Positions 49,901 to 60,747 of a DNA stretch of 64,000 bases are shown in pieces. Where the stretch lies: the NCBI GenBank assembly GCA_037074765.1, contig JBAMDO010000026.1, positions 248,001 to 312,000 of the forward strand, in the 5' to 3' direction. Positions within the stretch are counted from its first letter, which is position 1; each line of letters opens with the position of its first letter. A program made the translations under genes and the position numbers. The notes under the pieces are model-generated. The model did not search any database and was not told the origin of the DNA. It saw nothing but the letters and a program-made list of their open reading frames with translations. Source of the DNA: Mansonella perstans. Its lineage: Eukaryota > Nematoda > Chromadorea > Rhabditida > Onchocercidae.

Positions 49901-52232
49901 TAAGGAAGCATTACTGATTGTTAGTGCATTATTTGCCAAATCTTAATTTATAGTAAATCGGCTTACCTTAATTTTATTAGTTGCAGTGGACTGAGAATTT
50001 AAATTACGATAATAAAATTATCTAACTTTGTTTAACTTTATTCATAATTCAGAGATTGATAAATTGCGTAGTGAAAGGACCACGCCTTTTTCAGAATGAT
50101 ATTACTTCAATAAAGCGATCGCTGCGTGAAGAACAATTAACAGCTAAAAAGGATAAAGCCGTTGCCGAAAAGGTAATTTTTGAAATTGCTTTGTCATTAA
50201 TTTTTAATCAGTAACAGTTTTCAAATCATAGGCCTTGGAAGAAAACAGCGCTTTGATAAAAGAAAATTCACAATTATCAGCAGAAATGACACGATTGGAA
50301 ATGAGGATGAAAACTCTCAATAAACAAATTAATCTTGCGCAAGAAAAAGAGATAAAGCCTGAAGACATTTTTTCAGTTGGTTTATTTTCTAAAATTTCAG
50401 GGTTTGAGAAATCTAAGTGTTGGAAATTTTGTGTATATTTCGTAGGCCTTTATTGTATCGTCAAAATATCGTCTTTTTTTTGCGGGAATTGTGTACATTT
50501 TACTAACTGCATTCTTATTCTACATATTTAACTGCACCTCAATAAACGATTGCAGCTAAAAGAGTCAGAAAAATCGTTGAAAACGGAACTGATGAGAGCA
50601 GAAGAAAAATTACAAACGGAAAAAGAACGTGGGCGAAGAGTTATCCTAGAGGTATGTTATAACTGGACATGAAATTACAATGATTCAGTTACTTTCTATA
50701 GAAATGCTAGATAGTAGCATTTCTATAGAAAGTAATGATAGATAGTTGAATGCTTTAGAGATTTAAAATGTGAAAATTCGAAAATTCGCATGTTGTGAGG
50801 TGCATTGCTTTAGCTGGAGCACTATCGAAAAACTGAGGAAGGCGCAAGAGAATCTCGTCTAAGGATGCAAAAGGAATTAGATGCTTTAAAAACATTATCT
50901 GAGTCACTGTCCAATGAAAACAAATCTTTGAGACAAGAGAAATTCATCCTTGTTGAACGTTGCGAGGAATTACTTAAAAAGGTATTTTATTTTTGATTCA
51001 ACTCAGTTTCATATATCTTATAATTTCCGAAATCTATCATTTGTTTCTAAAATTAAAACCTATCTCGACTTTATCAAGCGAGTCGCTTGCTTCGAAAATA
51101 CCTTACTTTCCTGTAGGACAATCAAACTTAAATCAAAAGAAAAAGAAATTTTTCAGTGTAATTCATTAACAGAAAGCGTTACGAGTCTTACAAGCAATGT
51201 TGAAGGTTTAAAAGAAATGAATTTCGGTCTGCATCAAAAGGTAATTCTTGGAAATTGAAAAAGACATTAAAGTATTTGAAAGAAAGGAAAAGCGAAGAAG
51301 CATCGTCGCCGAAAAAAATAGGATATTTGCAACAGTGAAGTCGTGACTGAGAACAATAAGCTCTGATAATTTACACACTTTCCATAAGTGAGTATAGCAT
51401 TCATCCCTACTTTTGGTTCGAAGGCAAGTGCGTCGAATGAAAGGATTTTCATTGAAAAAGAAAAAACAACGTGAAGCAGCACCTAAATTGAATAATTCAA
51501 AGATTCTATCCCATCTTCTTTTTTTATACTAAAGATTGCAGATGAAAAATCAGGAAAATGAATTACAACAATGTAGAGAACGTTATGAGAGTATCGAAAG
51601 GAAATTCAAAAATACATCTGTAGAACTTGAAAAACAGACAGCGATCCAACAAGAGAAGTAAGTTCCCTTCGCCCACCGCCATCCAATTCCATTTGTTCAA
51701 TTTAGAGTGTATCCTTTCTTTAGAATTTATCGTATGACATTATTCATGACCACTTCACTTGAAAATAAAAACCACTAATGAGGCAATTTAAGTTGTTCTC
51801 TTGACACATGACTTCATATTATTTGCAGTATAGTTCTGGACATTACATCAATTTCAGGTCGGAAGAATATGAAAAATTAGCGAAACGTGTCTTAGAGCTT
51901 TCAGACTCTGTAAAGGACAAGAAACCAGCACCCTCCAGTGCTGCACTACGCTCATCTAAAGTCCCAACACCATGGTCCGACAAATCCTTTCACAGTCAGG
52001 TAATCCAACTATTCGGTATTCCGTATGATCATTAGGAACAACCATCTCCTTTGTTTATAGTTTTCTGACTTTTCTCAAATTTTAGTTATTAACAGTTTTA
52101 AAGACTGTTTATGAAAACAACAATTTTATCGCTAATTGAAATACAATATTTCAGTCATCTCCCATTCAAGAATCATCAACTGTTCAGCAGACTAACAAAC
52201 GAATTCAAAGCAATGAAAGGAGAATTGTTTAG
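46946..52232 (+). CDS. Long coiled-coil protein, unassigned
   Basis: Sixteen exons: 46946-47000, 47379-47595, 47687-47806, 48074-48374, 48561-48684, 49124-49215, 49321-49407, 49773-49919, 50053-50172, 50232-50375, 50556-50651, 50814-50981, 51157-51240, 51542-51657, 51858-51999, 52155-52232. All phases close and give 696 aa. Seen: a basic Ser/Thr-rich N-terminus (about 1-95, with a run of Ser/Thr and KSGSIGNIRS); a first coiled coil around LQEQYTRQLQQQIYFLELEN (about 115-135); a disordered acidic/Pro linker (about 140-230); then nearly continuous heptad-type coiled coil (about 230-640), e.g. EEMENKEALL and AEEKLQTEKERGRR; and a Ser/Pro/Gln tail ending NERRIV. It probably has a structural, cytoskeletal or ciliary/centrosomal role, but coiled-coil composition alone does not identify it. 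Confidence 0.8.
50689..50735. repeat. Perfect 21-bp hairpin in intron 11 of the coiled-coil gene
   Basis: 50689-50709 is the exact reverse complement of 50715-50735, with a 5-nt loop (GATAG). Each arm contains the self-complementary core TTTCTATAGAAA. In sense RNA it would form an uninterrupted stem. Confidence 0.95.
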
Positions 52233-52758
52233 TTCATTTAATCAAATTTGAATTTCTATTAAATCGGCAGCAGTAGTGTTATCACTGCCAATTTTTTGCT
52301 TCATAGCTGCTATTAAAATATTTTTTTACAAGACTAAATTGTGAACAAAAGGAAATTTTCAGAGAAAGAATATAGGAATCTACTCTCATATGATAACATG
52401 AAATAAGTTACTTGCAGTAAAGTGCAGATTTCAAAGTAGGCAGTCTTTTCGTTTTTCAAAAAAAACGTTCAAACAGTAATTTAACAAAGTAGAAGGTATA
52501 GGCGGAAGAGCAGTATAAATCAGTACATCAAAAGAAGCTTCACAAGCTCTTGTAAGCGTTCAACGAAAGCTGTTTTAAAAGTATCCGAAATTGTTCTTTC
52601 GGTATGACCTGGAAAGGAGATATCAAATTTTCCACGCATTAATTAAGAGATCATCATTCCCAGATTCCTGTGAAAATTCAGAGATTAAAGAGTGTAATAT
52701 GTTTGAAATTATTAATAATCAAACAAGAAGGAAAAAAAAAAACAAATTGATCACCTCT
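52233..52758. other. Convergent gap after the coiled-coil gene
   Basis: AT-rich 3' flanks. No gene seen. Confidence 0.4.
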
Positions 52759-53490
52759 TCAACTGCTAGGATAATGAGCAATTATAAAATTAAAGATCCG
52801 CTTGCACAAACGAACTCCATTCATTTTTGCAGCACAAGCAACGGCAAGAACATCCTTTCGCATATTTTCATTTTCTAATTCTGAAAAACAATAACTGAGA
52901 ATACGATGGCCGAAAAATAAATAAAGCACCGAATGAGTTATTAACTGCGTTAATAATTCAAAGTAAATAATTCACTGAACAAAAATAAACAACGCTATTA
53001 AAATGTTAACAGGAGTTGCGATAAGAGAAAAGTGAATCTGAAGGAACTTACGGCACATGAACTCAACAACTATCTCCTCAGCTATTTCTAATGGCAATTT
53101 GTTGGCATAATAATGGCACAAACGGATATAACTTCAATGAAATCAATAAACAAACGTAATTACGTACGATCGAATTTGCGTTCTCTTCCTAAAATGGACG
53201 AATAAATGCTTTTCAGTATACGCAATTGCCTTGCAATTAGTCAAAATTAAACTCATTCAAATGAACATGAATAATGATGAAGTGTGTTTGAAATTCATGA
53301 AGTTCAATCCAGTCTTATAATATAATATTTAAAAGAACTAAAAAAGAGATTCATAAAGAAGATTCAACGGTTGCATAGATACTACCTCAAAGAACTTCTG
53401 ACTGACATCATCAAGCATTTTTTGCCGAAATGTTCCATTTTCTTTTTTTGAATTAAATTTGTGGCGAAGTTTTATATAAGTCGAGGCATC
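52759..53490 (-). CDS. Unrecognised gene, 3' exons only
   Basis: The last exon, 52759-52880, encodes LENENMRKDVLAVACAAKMN, GVRLCKRIFNFIIAHYPSS and a stop. It joins cleanly (phase 1) to an exon at about 53050-53130 encoding YIRLCHYYANKLPLEIAEEI then VVEFMC, with a GTAAGT donor. A further stretch at about 53395-53490 reads DASTYIKLRHKFNSKKENG then TFRQKMLDDVSQKFFE. Its obvious donor is phase 0, while the next exon needs phase 2, so that joint is unresolved. An upstream donor (phase 2, giving VSQN-YIRL) would work. The protein is helical and Cys-containing. I could not trace a start or name a family. Confidence 0.4.
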
Positions 53491-56120
53491 TCATTTTTTA
53501 TTGACCAATAAATAGCAATATTTTCTAAATATGTATAAAATTTTGTAGTATATCTCTCATTATGATTAAATAACAGCACAAGTGTCTATAGCTGTAAAGA
53601 GCCTGATTAAAAAAAAATAATATCCCACTTGAACTGGTTAATCTGTATGAATCGAAGAAATAAAACAAGATGAGCCATAAAACGTATGATATGTGGAAAT
53701 CTTTCTAAATCATTCTCATGCTGCTCCAATCACATATCAATGAATGCAATGATAAAAATGATAAAGAATCATCGTTCACTATATATGTCGATATATCGTT
53801 GTTATTTCATATGTAAGAAACGGTTCCTTCAACGGTGTTGAGTAATTTTGCATAGGGATGTGAAATCAAAATTTCCACTAGCAAATCAGCATGCCGAAAA
53901 TCCAGATACCAAATGACTAATATTTGGCTTATGTATTAATCTTATAGTAAAAATCTATTTGCTGAACTAACATAAACTCTAGCTTCACCGGTTTACTATG
54001 TGTGTTTACCCTTCAGTAATGTCATGCCGTTTGGTGTTGGCCAAATATATTCACATTTTGTCTGCATTTAAAAGTGGTTACATCAAATAATCATCATCAG
54101 AATTCAATATTTGAAAAAAATCTTCGAAATTAAAAATTGCTTTGAAAAGGAAGTTATACATTTATATTGTCAATGTCCAAATCACCGATATTATTTGTAT
54201 TTTACCTTAGTTATAACTAATATTAGGCCTGAGCTTTTTTTCCGGAACTTCAGCTTTTTGTACAAAATTAACCGAAAACTTTTTTTAATAATAAAAATCT
54301 CAAAAAATCGAATTTGAATTTAATTTCTTTGCAAATATTTCGAGTTTTAGGAAAAAAATTTTGAGAAAAAAGTAAACACCTGTACCCAGCACTGAGATAT
54401 TTTTTTCTGCAAAAATTTTTTCAAGATTTTATGAGATTAACTGATAACATCACATATGTGAAAATTGGTATATATAATGCTTTTTACAAGAAATGAAGGT
54501 GCAGAGACTGAAGTAGCCCAAACTCTCTACATGTAGTTACATCCATAACAAGCATTACTTTTACATTAAAAAAAATCAGATATGTAATTTACATGATAGA
54601 TCTTCAGCACAGAAATACAGGATAATTGACCAGTAAACAAAATAAAATAAAATATAATTTCTTTTTAACAAAATAAACAAAATAAAAGTAAGCAAAATAA
54701 AAATTCGCTAACTTTTATTCAGGCAAGATTTGAATAATAAAAAAGTGCAAGATTTTCTTAGAGATTTTCCGTTTATTTCTTCTTGCTAGTTCTACAATTG
54801 TTAGGTACAGGTACAGTAATTTGCTTGAATATTTGTAAATGAAAATTTATTTTACAGTTGTTATTTTTTGCCATTCTTTGAAGCTACCGACTCGATTTTT
54901 ACCAATTTGCATGATAGGACATGCATGAGTCATTAGACGGTCAATGACCGATTGGAGCAAAACATAATTATGAAATATCGAAGTTTGTGTTTGGAAACCA
55001 ATAATGGAAATTGCCACCATCTAACAGCTCCAGTAATGGACTTACTACATCACTTCCCAAAAATCATCAATCATTAACAACTCACAGCTCGGTTACTGAC
55101 TTGTTAATGAGTAGCTTTCTTCTATCGGATGGCTAATATGAACAAATTCTCCATTGACTTGAAACTTCTGGGACACATTCTGATTCCATATCCACAGCAT
55201 CTATCCCATGTGCCAACATTTTTACAGCAAGCAAAATGAAAAGACTAAATTTTCAAAAACCTTTATCTAACAAATAACGTGATCCTCAGGTAGTGCAAAA
55301 ATTCAAAAGCGCAAAAAATATCTCAAGATAAAAATACATGCAAACGATCACAAAGAATTAAAAGATATTTCCTGAGCTTCTTTTTTCTGCAGTCTTCAAA
55401 AAAATTGCTGCAAAAAATTATTTGTAAAAAAAAAAAAACATACAAACATGAATAGATAAATCGTTTTTGGAGCATCTGAGACAAGAAAAAAAAATTAGTT
55501 GGAGTAATATCCATGTAACATGTAGGTGACCTTCATGCCCTGACACTTTCAAGTATTTCCAGAAAAGAAAATAAGTAGAAACAGCAGCCCAGAGAAAGAT
55601 GAAGTTCTTTTGTAAGCTTTATAAATTTAATTTATGAGAGATATAAATACTACTAAGCTAATTACTATGTCATGCAATTACAGAAAAATATTTGGAATTT
55701 CAACTACGGGAAGCCGCATGCAGATAAATAAAACTATTATTTCGAATAATATAAGAAATTCACACTAGTGAACCGAGAAAATGCAGATTTTTGGTTACAG
55801 AATTTCATGAATAATACATCAAACGAGCTGATTTCGTTAGTTCCATTTCCTTTCTTGATAGCAAATATAATGTGGTTTCAAACAGCGACTACAAAAGTTA
55901 AAATTGTTGCATACTATCAAAACTGAAGCAGCTCAAGTCACGTTCTCGACAACGCCAAGAACTTAGAGTTCCCGATCCTATGACCATAGGTATATCAAAT
56001 CCATTTTCATATACACCTTATAAAAATAATAGGATGAACAGATCCCTTCCTACACGCAGCTATCGATAAAAAATGGAAAAGCACCAATCACGGCTAACCA
56101 AATGAAAGATTGCAATAAAA
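53491..56120. other. Mostly intergenic, with exon-like islands on the minus strand
   Basis: AT-rich, with A-rich low complexity at 54630-54710. Two minus-strand islands look protein-coding but are not connected. 54847-55020 follows a TTAG acceptor and reads MVAISIIGFQTQTSIFHNYV...KNRVGSFKEWQKITTVK, then a stop. 55133-55219 reads MLAHGIDAVDMESECVPEV. They may be exons of the gene at 52759-53490 or relics. Confidence 0.35.
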
Positions 56121-57147
56121 TCAACATGTAAGTAAAGGATACGCACCTGATTCCCGCTTTCTCCGAACCGACTGACCACCACTAGGACCTGATTGACCAC
56201 TACTAGTTTGAGGAGCAATGAAACCTTTGTTCAATTGATCTTTCTTGCGTAACAAATCACCAAAATCATCTTCCGGTAAACAGAATTCAGACTCTTCCAA
56301 CAAAGCCTCCGGTGCTGCCTCATTTTTTTCGATTTCCTTCATATCATACATGTTTCCTAACTTTTCCCAAATCTGGAACTAATCTCTAATAAAGGAAATA
56401 CTTTTGAAAAAGTGGTATTCAATTGAATCATACCATTTTGCATTTCATTTTTCGCTGAATAAACTCGACTACTGCAGCTCTGATTTTTAAAACTGGGATG
56501 AAAACATTGCGGCGTTCGACTTAATTAAATAGTTGTGTTACTAGGTTCTTATCACTCAAGATGCTGAAATTAGCTCCCCTGTATATAGAGCAATAAACAG
56601 TAAAATTCGACATTAAACTGACTAGTTCAGCGGTGGGTCTTATTTTGTATCGTGGTCGAAAAATCCGTGGTTTTCCTGTAACATTTCTCCTGGTAGTTAG
56701 TTCATGTAAATCATCCGATGTCAAAACATCTTCAAAATCGGTATCTTCGTCTTCATAAACATTGTTCATGTAATCAACAAGACAACCCATATGGAAATGT
56801 CTTGAAACACCTGGAATTTACAGCATAAATTAGTTTTGTAATTTTACTGCTTGCATCATCCAACAAAGAAATAAAGAAATGGAATCTTGCCAACTTAATT
56901 TCTGCCAACGATGTATTAGATTATCCAAAGATTAACAAAAGATGAGTAATATCGATGCAAGCAGCGAATAAAATCACGAAAATTTGAAAAAGAAAAAAAC
57001 CTGCTTACCTGCCGGTTTATGAGATAAAAGTTTTTTGAAAAGACGTATTTCGGAATCGGTGCACCATTCGGATGATAAGGACTTCTGCAACTCTTCCATC
57101 ACTGAACTTTCTCGAGCACTTGTAGATATTGAATTTTCTTCTTCCAT
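56121..57147 (-). CDS. mrgbp: MRG-binding protein (MRGBP/Eaf7-like), NuA4/TIP60 subunit
   Basis: MRGBP/Eaf7 binds MRG15 in the NuA4/TIP60 histone acetyltransferase complex in the nucleus. Minus-strand exons: 57009-57147 (46 codons), 56761-56810, and 56147-56372 or on to a stop at 56121. Seen: CTDSEIRLFKKLLSHKPAG (human SPEVEVCLFHAMLGHKPVG); VSRHFHMGCLVDYMNN (human VNRHFHMICIRDKFSQN); IWEKLGNMYDMKEIEK (human VIWDHLSTMYDMQALHE); SEFCLPEDDF (human NFVLPEEI); then a Ser/Gly-rich basic stretch with SVRRKRES. About ten residues between MNN and IWEKL are missing from the simple model. The 3' end is unclear: a GTGCGT donor follows RKRES, but no final exon could be fixed, and reading through gives a stop at 56121. 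Confidence 0.82.
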
Positions 57148-60100
57148 TAACTTTAAAATCTTATTCTTCAACCAGATCAGATTAGTTAGTCGTTCAGAAA
57201 TTTAAAACAATCACATTGCTGCCATACAACTTGGAAACTTTGCTAAGTTAGATATTGAAAAAAAGATCAAAGTAAAAATACTGCCTATGCATTATACAGA
57301 CAAAAATTTGTAAAAAGGAAATCACTGAGCCATAGAAATAAGCCTTATACAAAAGAAGCATGAGCAACTGGTCAATTGTTCAACCGAAAAGTATGCTAAC
57401 CCACTAGATTTGAAACTTCGTTTCAAAGCAAAAAACTACTTGCAACCTTCCCGATACACTGAGAAATTCATTCGCCAGAGAAAATAGATCACAAAAGTCG
57501 CTAAGTTTAAATGATCGAACATTTCAATAGACAATTTATAATTAAGTAAAATAAAGTAATTTTTTTTTTTCAATAATTTAAAATAAAGTAAACAACGAAT
57601 ACTCTTTTTATCTCTCATCTCATTTTAAAAAGATTTCACATTATTCAGTCAAGCAAAGTTGCCTTCTGAAACTAAAAAGATTAGTAATAATCGTTGAATT
57701 TGACATTACAACATCAGTTGACTAAAATATGAGTATGGAAAAAATTTGAGTGTAGTATGATAGTATGAATAAGTGTCTAATTGATGCAAAATCTTCATTT
57801 AAAACACAATTCATAATTTAATTGCTAGTTGCTTTTTTAATTAGAAAATAATCCATTTTGACTTCAAAAAATTTGATGACAAAATTGAAGAGTGGGTCTT
57901 CACGTTATGTCACGTACGTCTTAGTATTACACGTCAAATGTAGTGAATAAACCTAAACTCCTTACAACAAATTTTTACTTCTCATAATTCTTACATCGTA
58001 TTCCGAAATGACTGTTTTTCTTTGTCAAGATTTGCCATAATTCTCTATTGAAGAAAATGGTGAATCGAGTTTGTTTAAGGACATATAACCTTGTTTCATA
58101 CCATTGCTCTCAGGCGAAGAGAAAATAAACACAGTGGTTGATTTAAATTGCACGTAATATACACGTGACAGAAAAACGTTAGATGTAGTAAAGAGACAAA
58201 CAAATCGAACAAATCTACCCACGCAACTCCCAGAAAATCGTTCCCTCGGGAACGGAGCCCGCTATGTAACTGTTCCAATGTACTGCAATACAAGTCTGCG
58301 CCTTGAGACCAACGAGGGATTGAACTCTGCCACCACAATGGAGTATTTCTGTGAGATTTTCTTTCTATTAATTGTAATTTTGTAATGCATTAATTAATTG
58401 GGCAAATCATTCAGATCCCTTTTTAAAATTTTACATTTCTTTTAACATTTAGCGACCGTCTAATAACAGATATTAATTCTATTATCATCCTTATCATATC
58501 ATATCAATCAATATTCAGGTATTGCGCTTCATACCTGTGATTATTGCGCTTCATACCTGTGATCCATTTTGCTTTATCTGATTGTTGTCATTTTCCGGAA
58601 TATCGCTATCGATTGCTTTTTTTTTGATTTTGTTATTGTAGCAAAAAAAAAAAAAAAAAGAAAAACATTAACTTTAGCAGGATTCCAAGGAATAATAAAT
58701 ACCTGTTTTAGAAAAAAAAGCCACTATGATGTTATTCCTGAAATAGCTGGATTTTCTCGCAATTTATAAAAAAAAAATCATCAAATATATCGAGTATAAA
58801 AAATGCAAAATTAGAATTGATCGGAAATTGTTTATTTTAGCCATTTTAGATATTTTGAAATGTGCTATCTATTTTATCTCTATGTAACACTTTCCAGTTC
58901 AAAAATCGTCCATTATTGTATGATTCCCAGAAAATTTTACATTAAAAAATGGTACTTGGCTTGATACTGATGAGTTAACAAGCATTTGAGATCAATTAGA
59001 TAGCTTACAAAATTATTCGAAAAACACGACACTCGAGAAAAAAATTTGATTGCTCAAATCGATGTCAGTGACTGTTGAATGCTAATGCAACATTTCTAGC
59101 AATTTTTACAGAAGCAAATCATCTATAAAATTAAATTTAATTCATTCAAATAATAAAATGAGGAGAATGATGAATTGTTTTAAATTTGAGAAAGTTTAGC
59201 AAAATTGTTAATCAGATATTGTTTCACCACAATTACCTGCAATTACAATATTATATTTCAGAAATTCACCAATTTACCAGCACTATTTTTTCCGTTTAAA
59301 TTTTGTATTGTGATAAGCTTCGAAATAGTTTAATTGACCTGGTAAATAGCCTGTGCTAAAGTTATTATTTGATGACTAATTTGTAATGCATTAATTATGA
59401 AAAATGTTGTCGCGGTACTGCATCAAAATTTTAAATTATGAATATATCAATTAGAACTTTTTATCAACCTGCAGTCTGCCAGCCATACCGTTCTTAATTT
59501 TTTCAAAATTTGAATCCGGCTTAAATTTTTAGTGCAAATTACACCTCTTAACTTGTGCATTTCGAAAAAACTATCTTTGATTACAACGGGATAACTTTCG
59601 CACCAAGTAAACAAGCATATGATTGCAATAATAATTTTTATGCATTTCCATGAGAGAAATTCTTAGGAAATATGTTTTCAAAAATCTTCGGAAAGATATT
59701 AAAATTTATTGATGAGATTTCTCGAGAAATAACATCCTTCTTAACTTATTTTCCTGCATAACTTCATGTTAATGATATTTTCAGTGTAAAATTTCCAAGG
59801 ATATTATTGATAATCTTTTTTAGGATGATTTTACTTGGTTTCTTGATCATTTTTCTTAAACAAATCTGGTTGAGAATGTTTCCCAATATTCATAATTTGG
59901 ATCATGTCTATGCTTTCATTAGTTGAAATAATGCAACTTGACAAAAAGTGATTTCAAATAATTTTTCTGAACCTAGAAGAGATATTAAGGTAATTTTAGT
60001 TATAATCATTGGCACGAACTCTCTTCCATATTTATAATAAGTAACATGTTATAGGACATTTAACTAGACTTTTATATTTCTCATTCGGAACCATTTGAAA

Positions 60101-60190
60101 GGCCCAATTTTTCGTTAATAGAAAATTGAAAAGATTTTAGTTGGAAAAAATATTTGATTTTTTTATTTGAAGATATATAAAAATCCTGAA
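57148..60190. other. Intergenic, 3 kb
   Basis: AT-rich. Exceptions are a less AT-rich block at about 58195-58335 containing a perfect palindrome (58239-58254), and a perfect 22-bp tandem repeat at 58520-58563. No gene could be supported. Confidence 0.4.
58520..58563. repeat. Perfect 2 x 22-bp tandem repeat
   Basis: 58520-58541 and 58542-58563 are identical (TATTGCGCTTCATACCTGTG plus AT). Confidence 0.9.
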
Positions 60191-60206
60191 AATTTTTATA
60201 ATTTTA

Positions 60207-60376
60207 TCATAGTTGTGCTTTCAGGATTACCCGTCCTAGACTGTGTCAAACGTAATTCTGCTGAACTATACGGACGTGAGTGCTCGTCGAAATTCATGAG
60301 ATATAACTGCAAGTTGTATAGATGTCGCGAGAATGTGAAATTTAATGTTGAAACGGCCAAATATGAAAAAAATTGA
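60207..60376 (+). CDS. Possible terminal exon of a small Cys-containing secreted protein
   Basis: The frame reads a hydrophobic stretch NFIIVVLSGLPVLDC then VKRNSAELYGREC, then KFMRYNCKLYRCRENVKFN and ends KYEKN with a stop at 60374-60376. Four Cys follow the pattern C-x11-C-x8-C-x4-C. No ATG is in frame, so an upstream exon would be needed; none was found. The region could equally be a relic. Confidence 0.3.
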
Positions 60377-60747
60377 AGACAAGTAGGAATATGGTCAATG
60401 ATGGGTAGTATGGTCAAATCTACTGCAAATCTTATTACTTTGATGAGATATATGATAATTAATAGCCAAAAGTGTTTCCGAATAACTTTCTTGAAATTTC
60501 TTTGCTATGCATCGGCTTCTTCTTGCAGTTCATAGGCAAGAATTATCAGATTTTGCAGCATTTGAGAAAAAATCATTTTCATCAAGTTAATGAATTTTCA
60601 AAAAATTCATTGAAAATTTTAGATCAAGAAATCCTTGTTGAAAATATCGCTTGTCAACAATTTTTTCGCAAGGTCGAATATTAGCACGAGATCTAAACGC
60701 AAATATTGCCTTTAAATTATTTTTAGGAAGAAACAACACCTGCTAAA

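Noticed and set aside
56521..56790. 89-codon minus-strand frame in MRGBP
   Set aside because: Its first residues overlap the real exon, but the rest reads through the intron; the family continues with IWEKL at 56372.
58260..58345. Possible tRNA on the minus strand (GAGTTCAATCCCTC resembles a B box)
   Set aside because: No matching A box, acceptor stem or anticodon arm could be folded around it.
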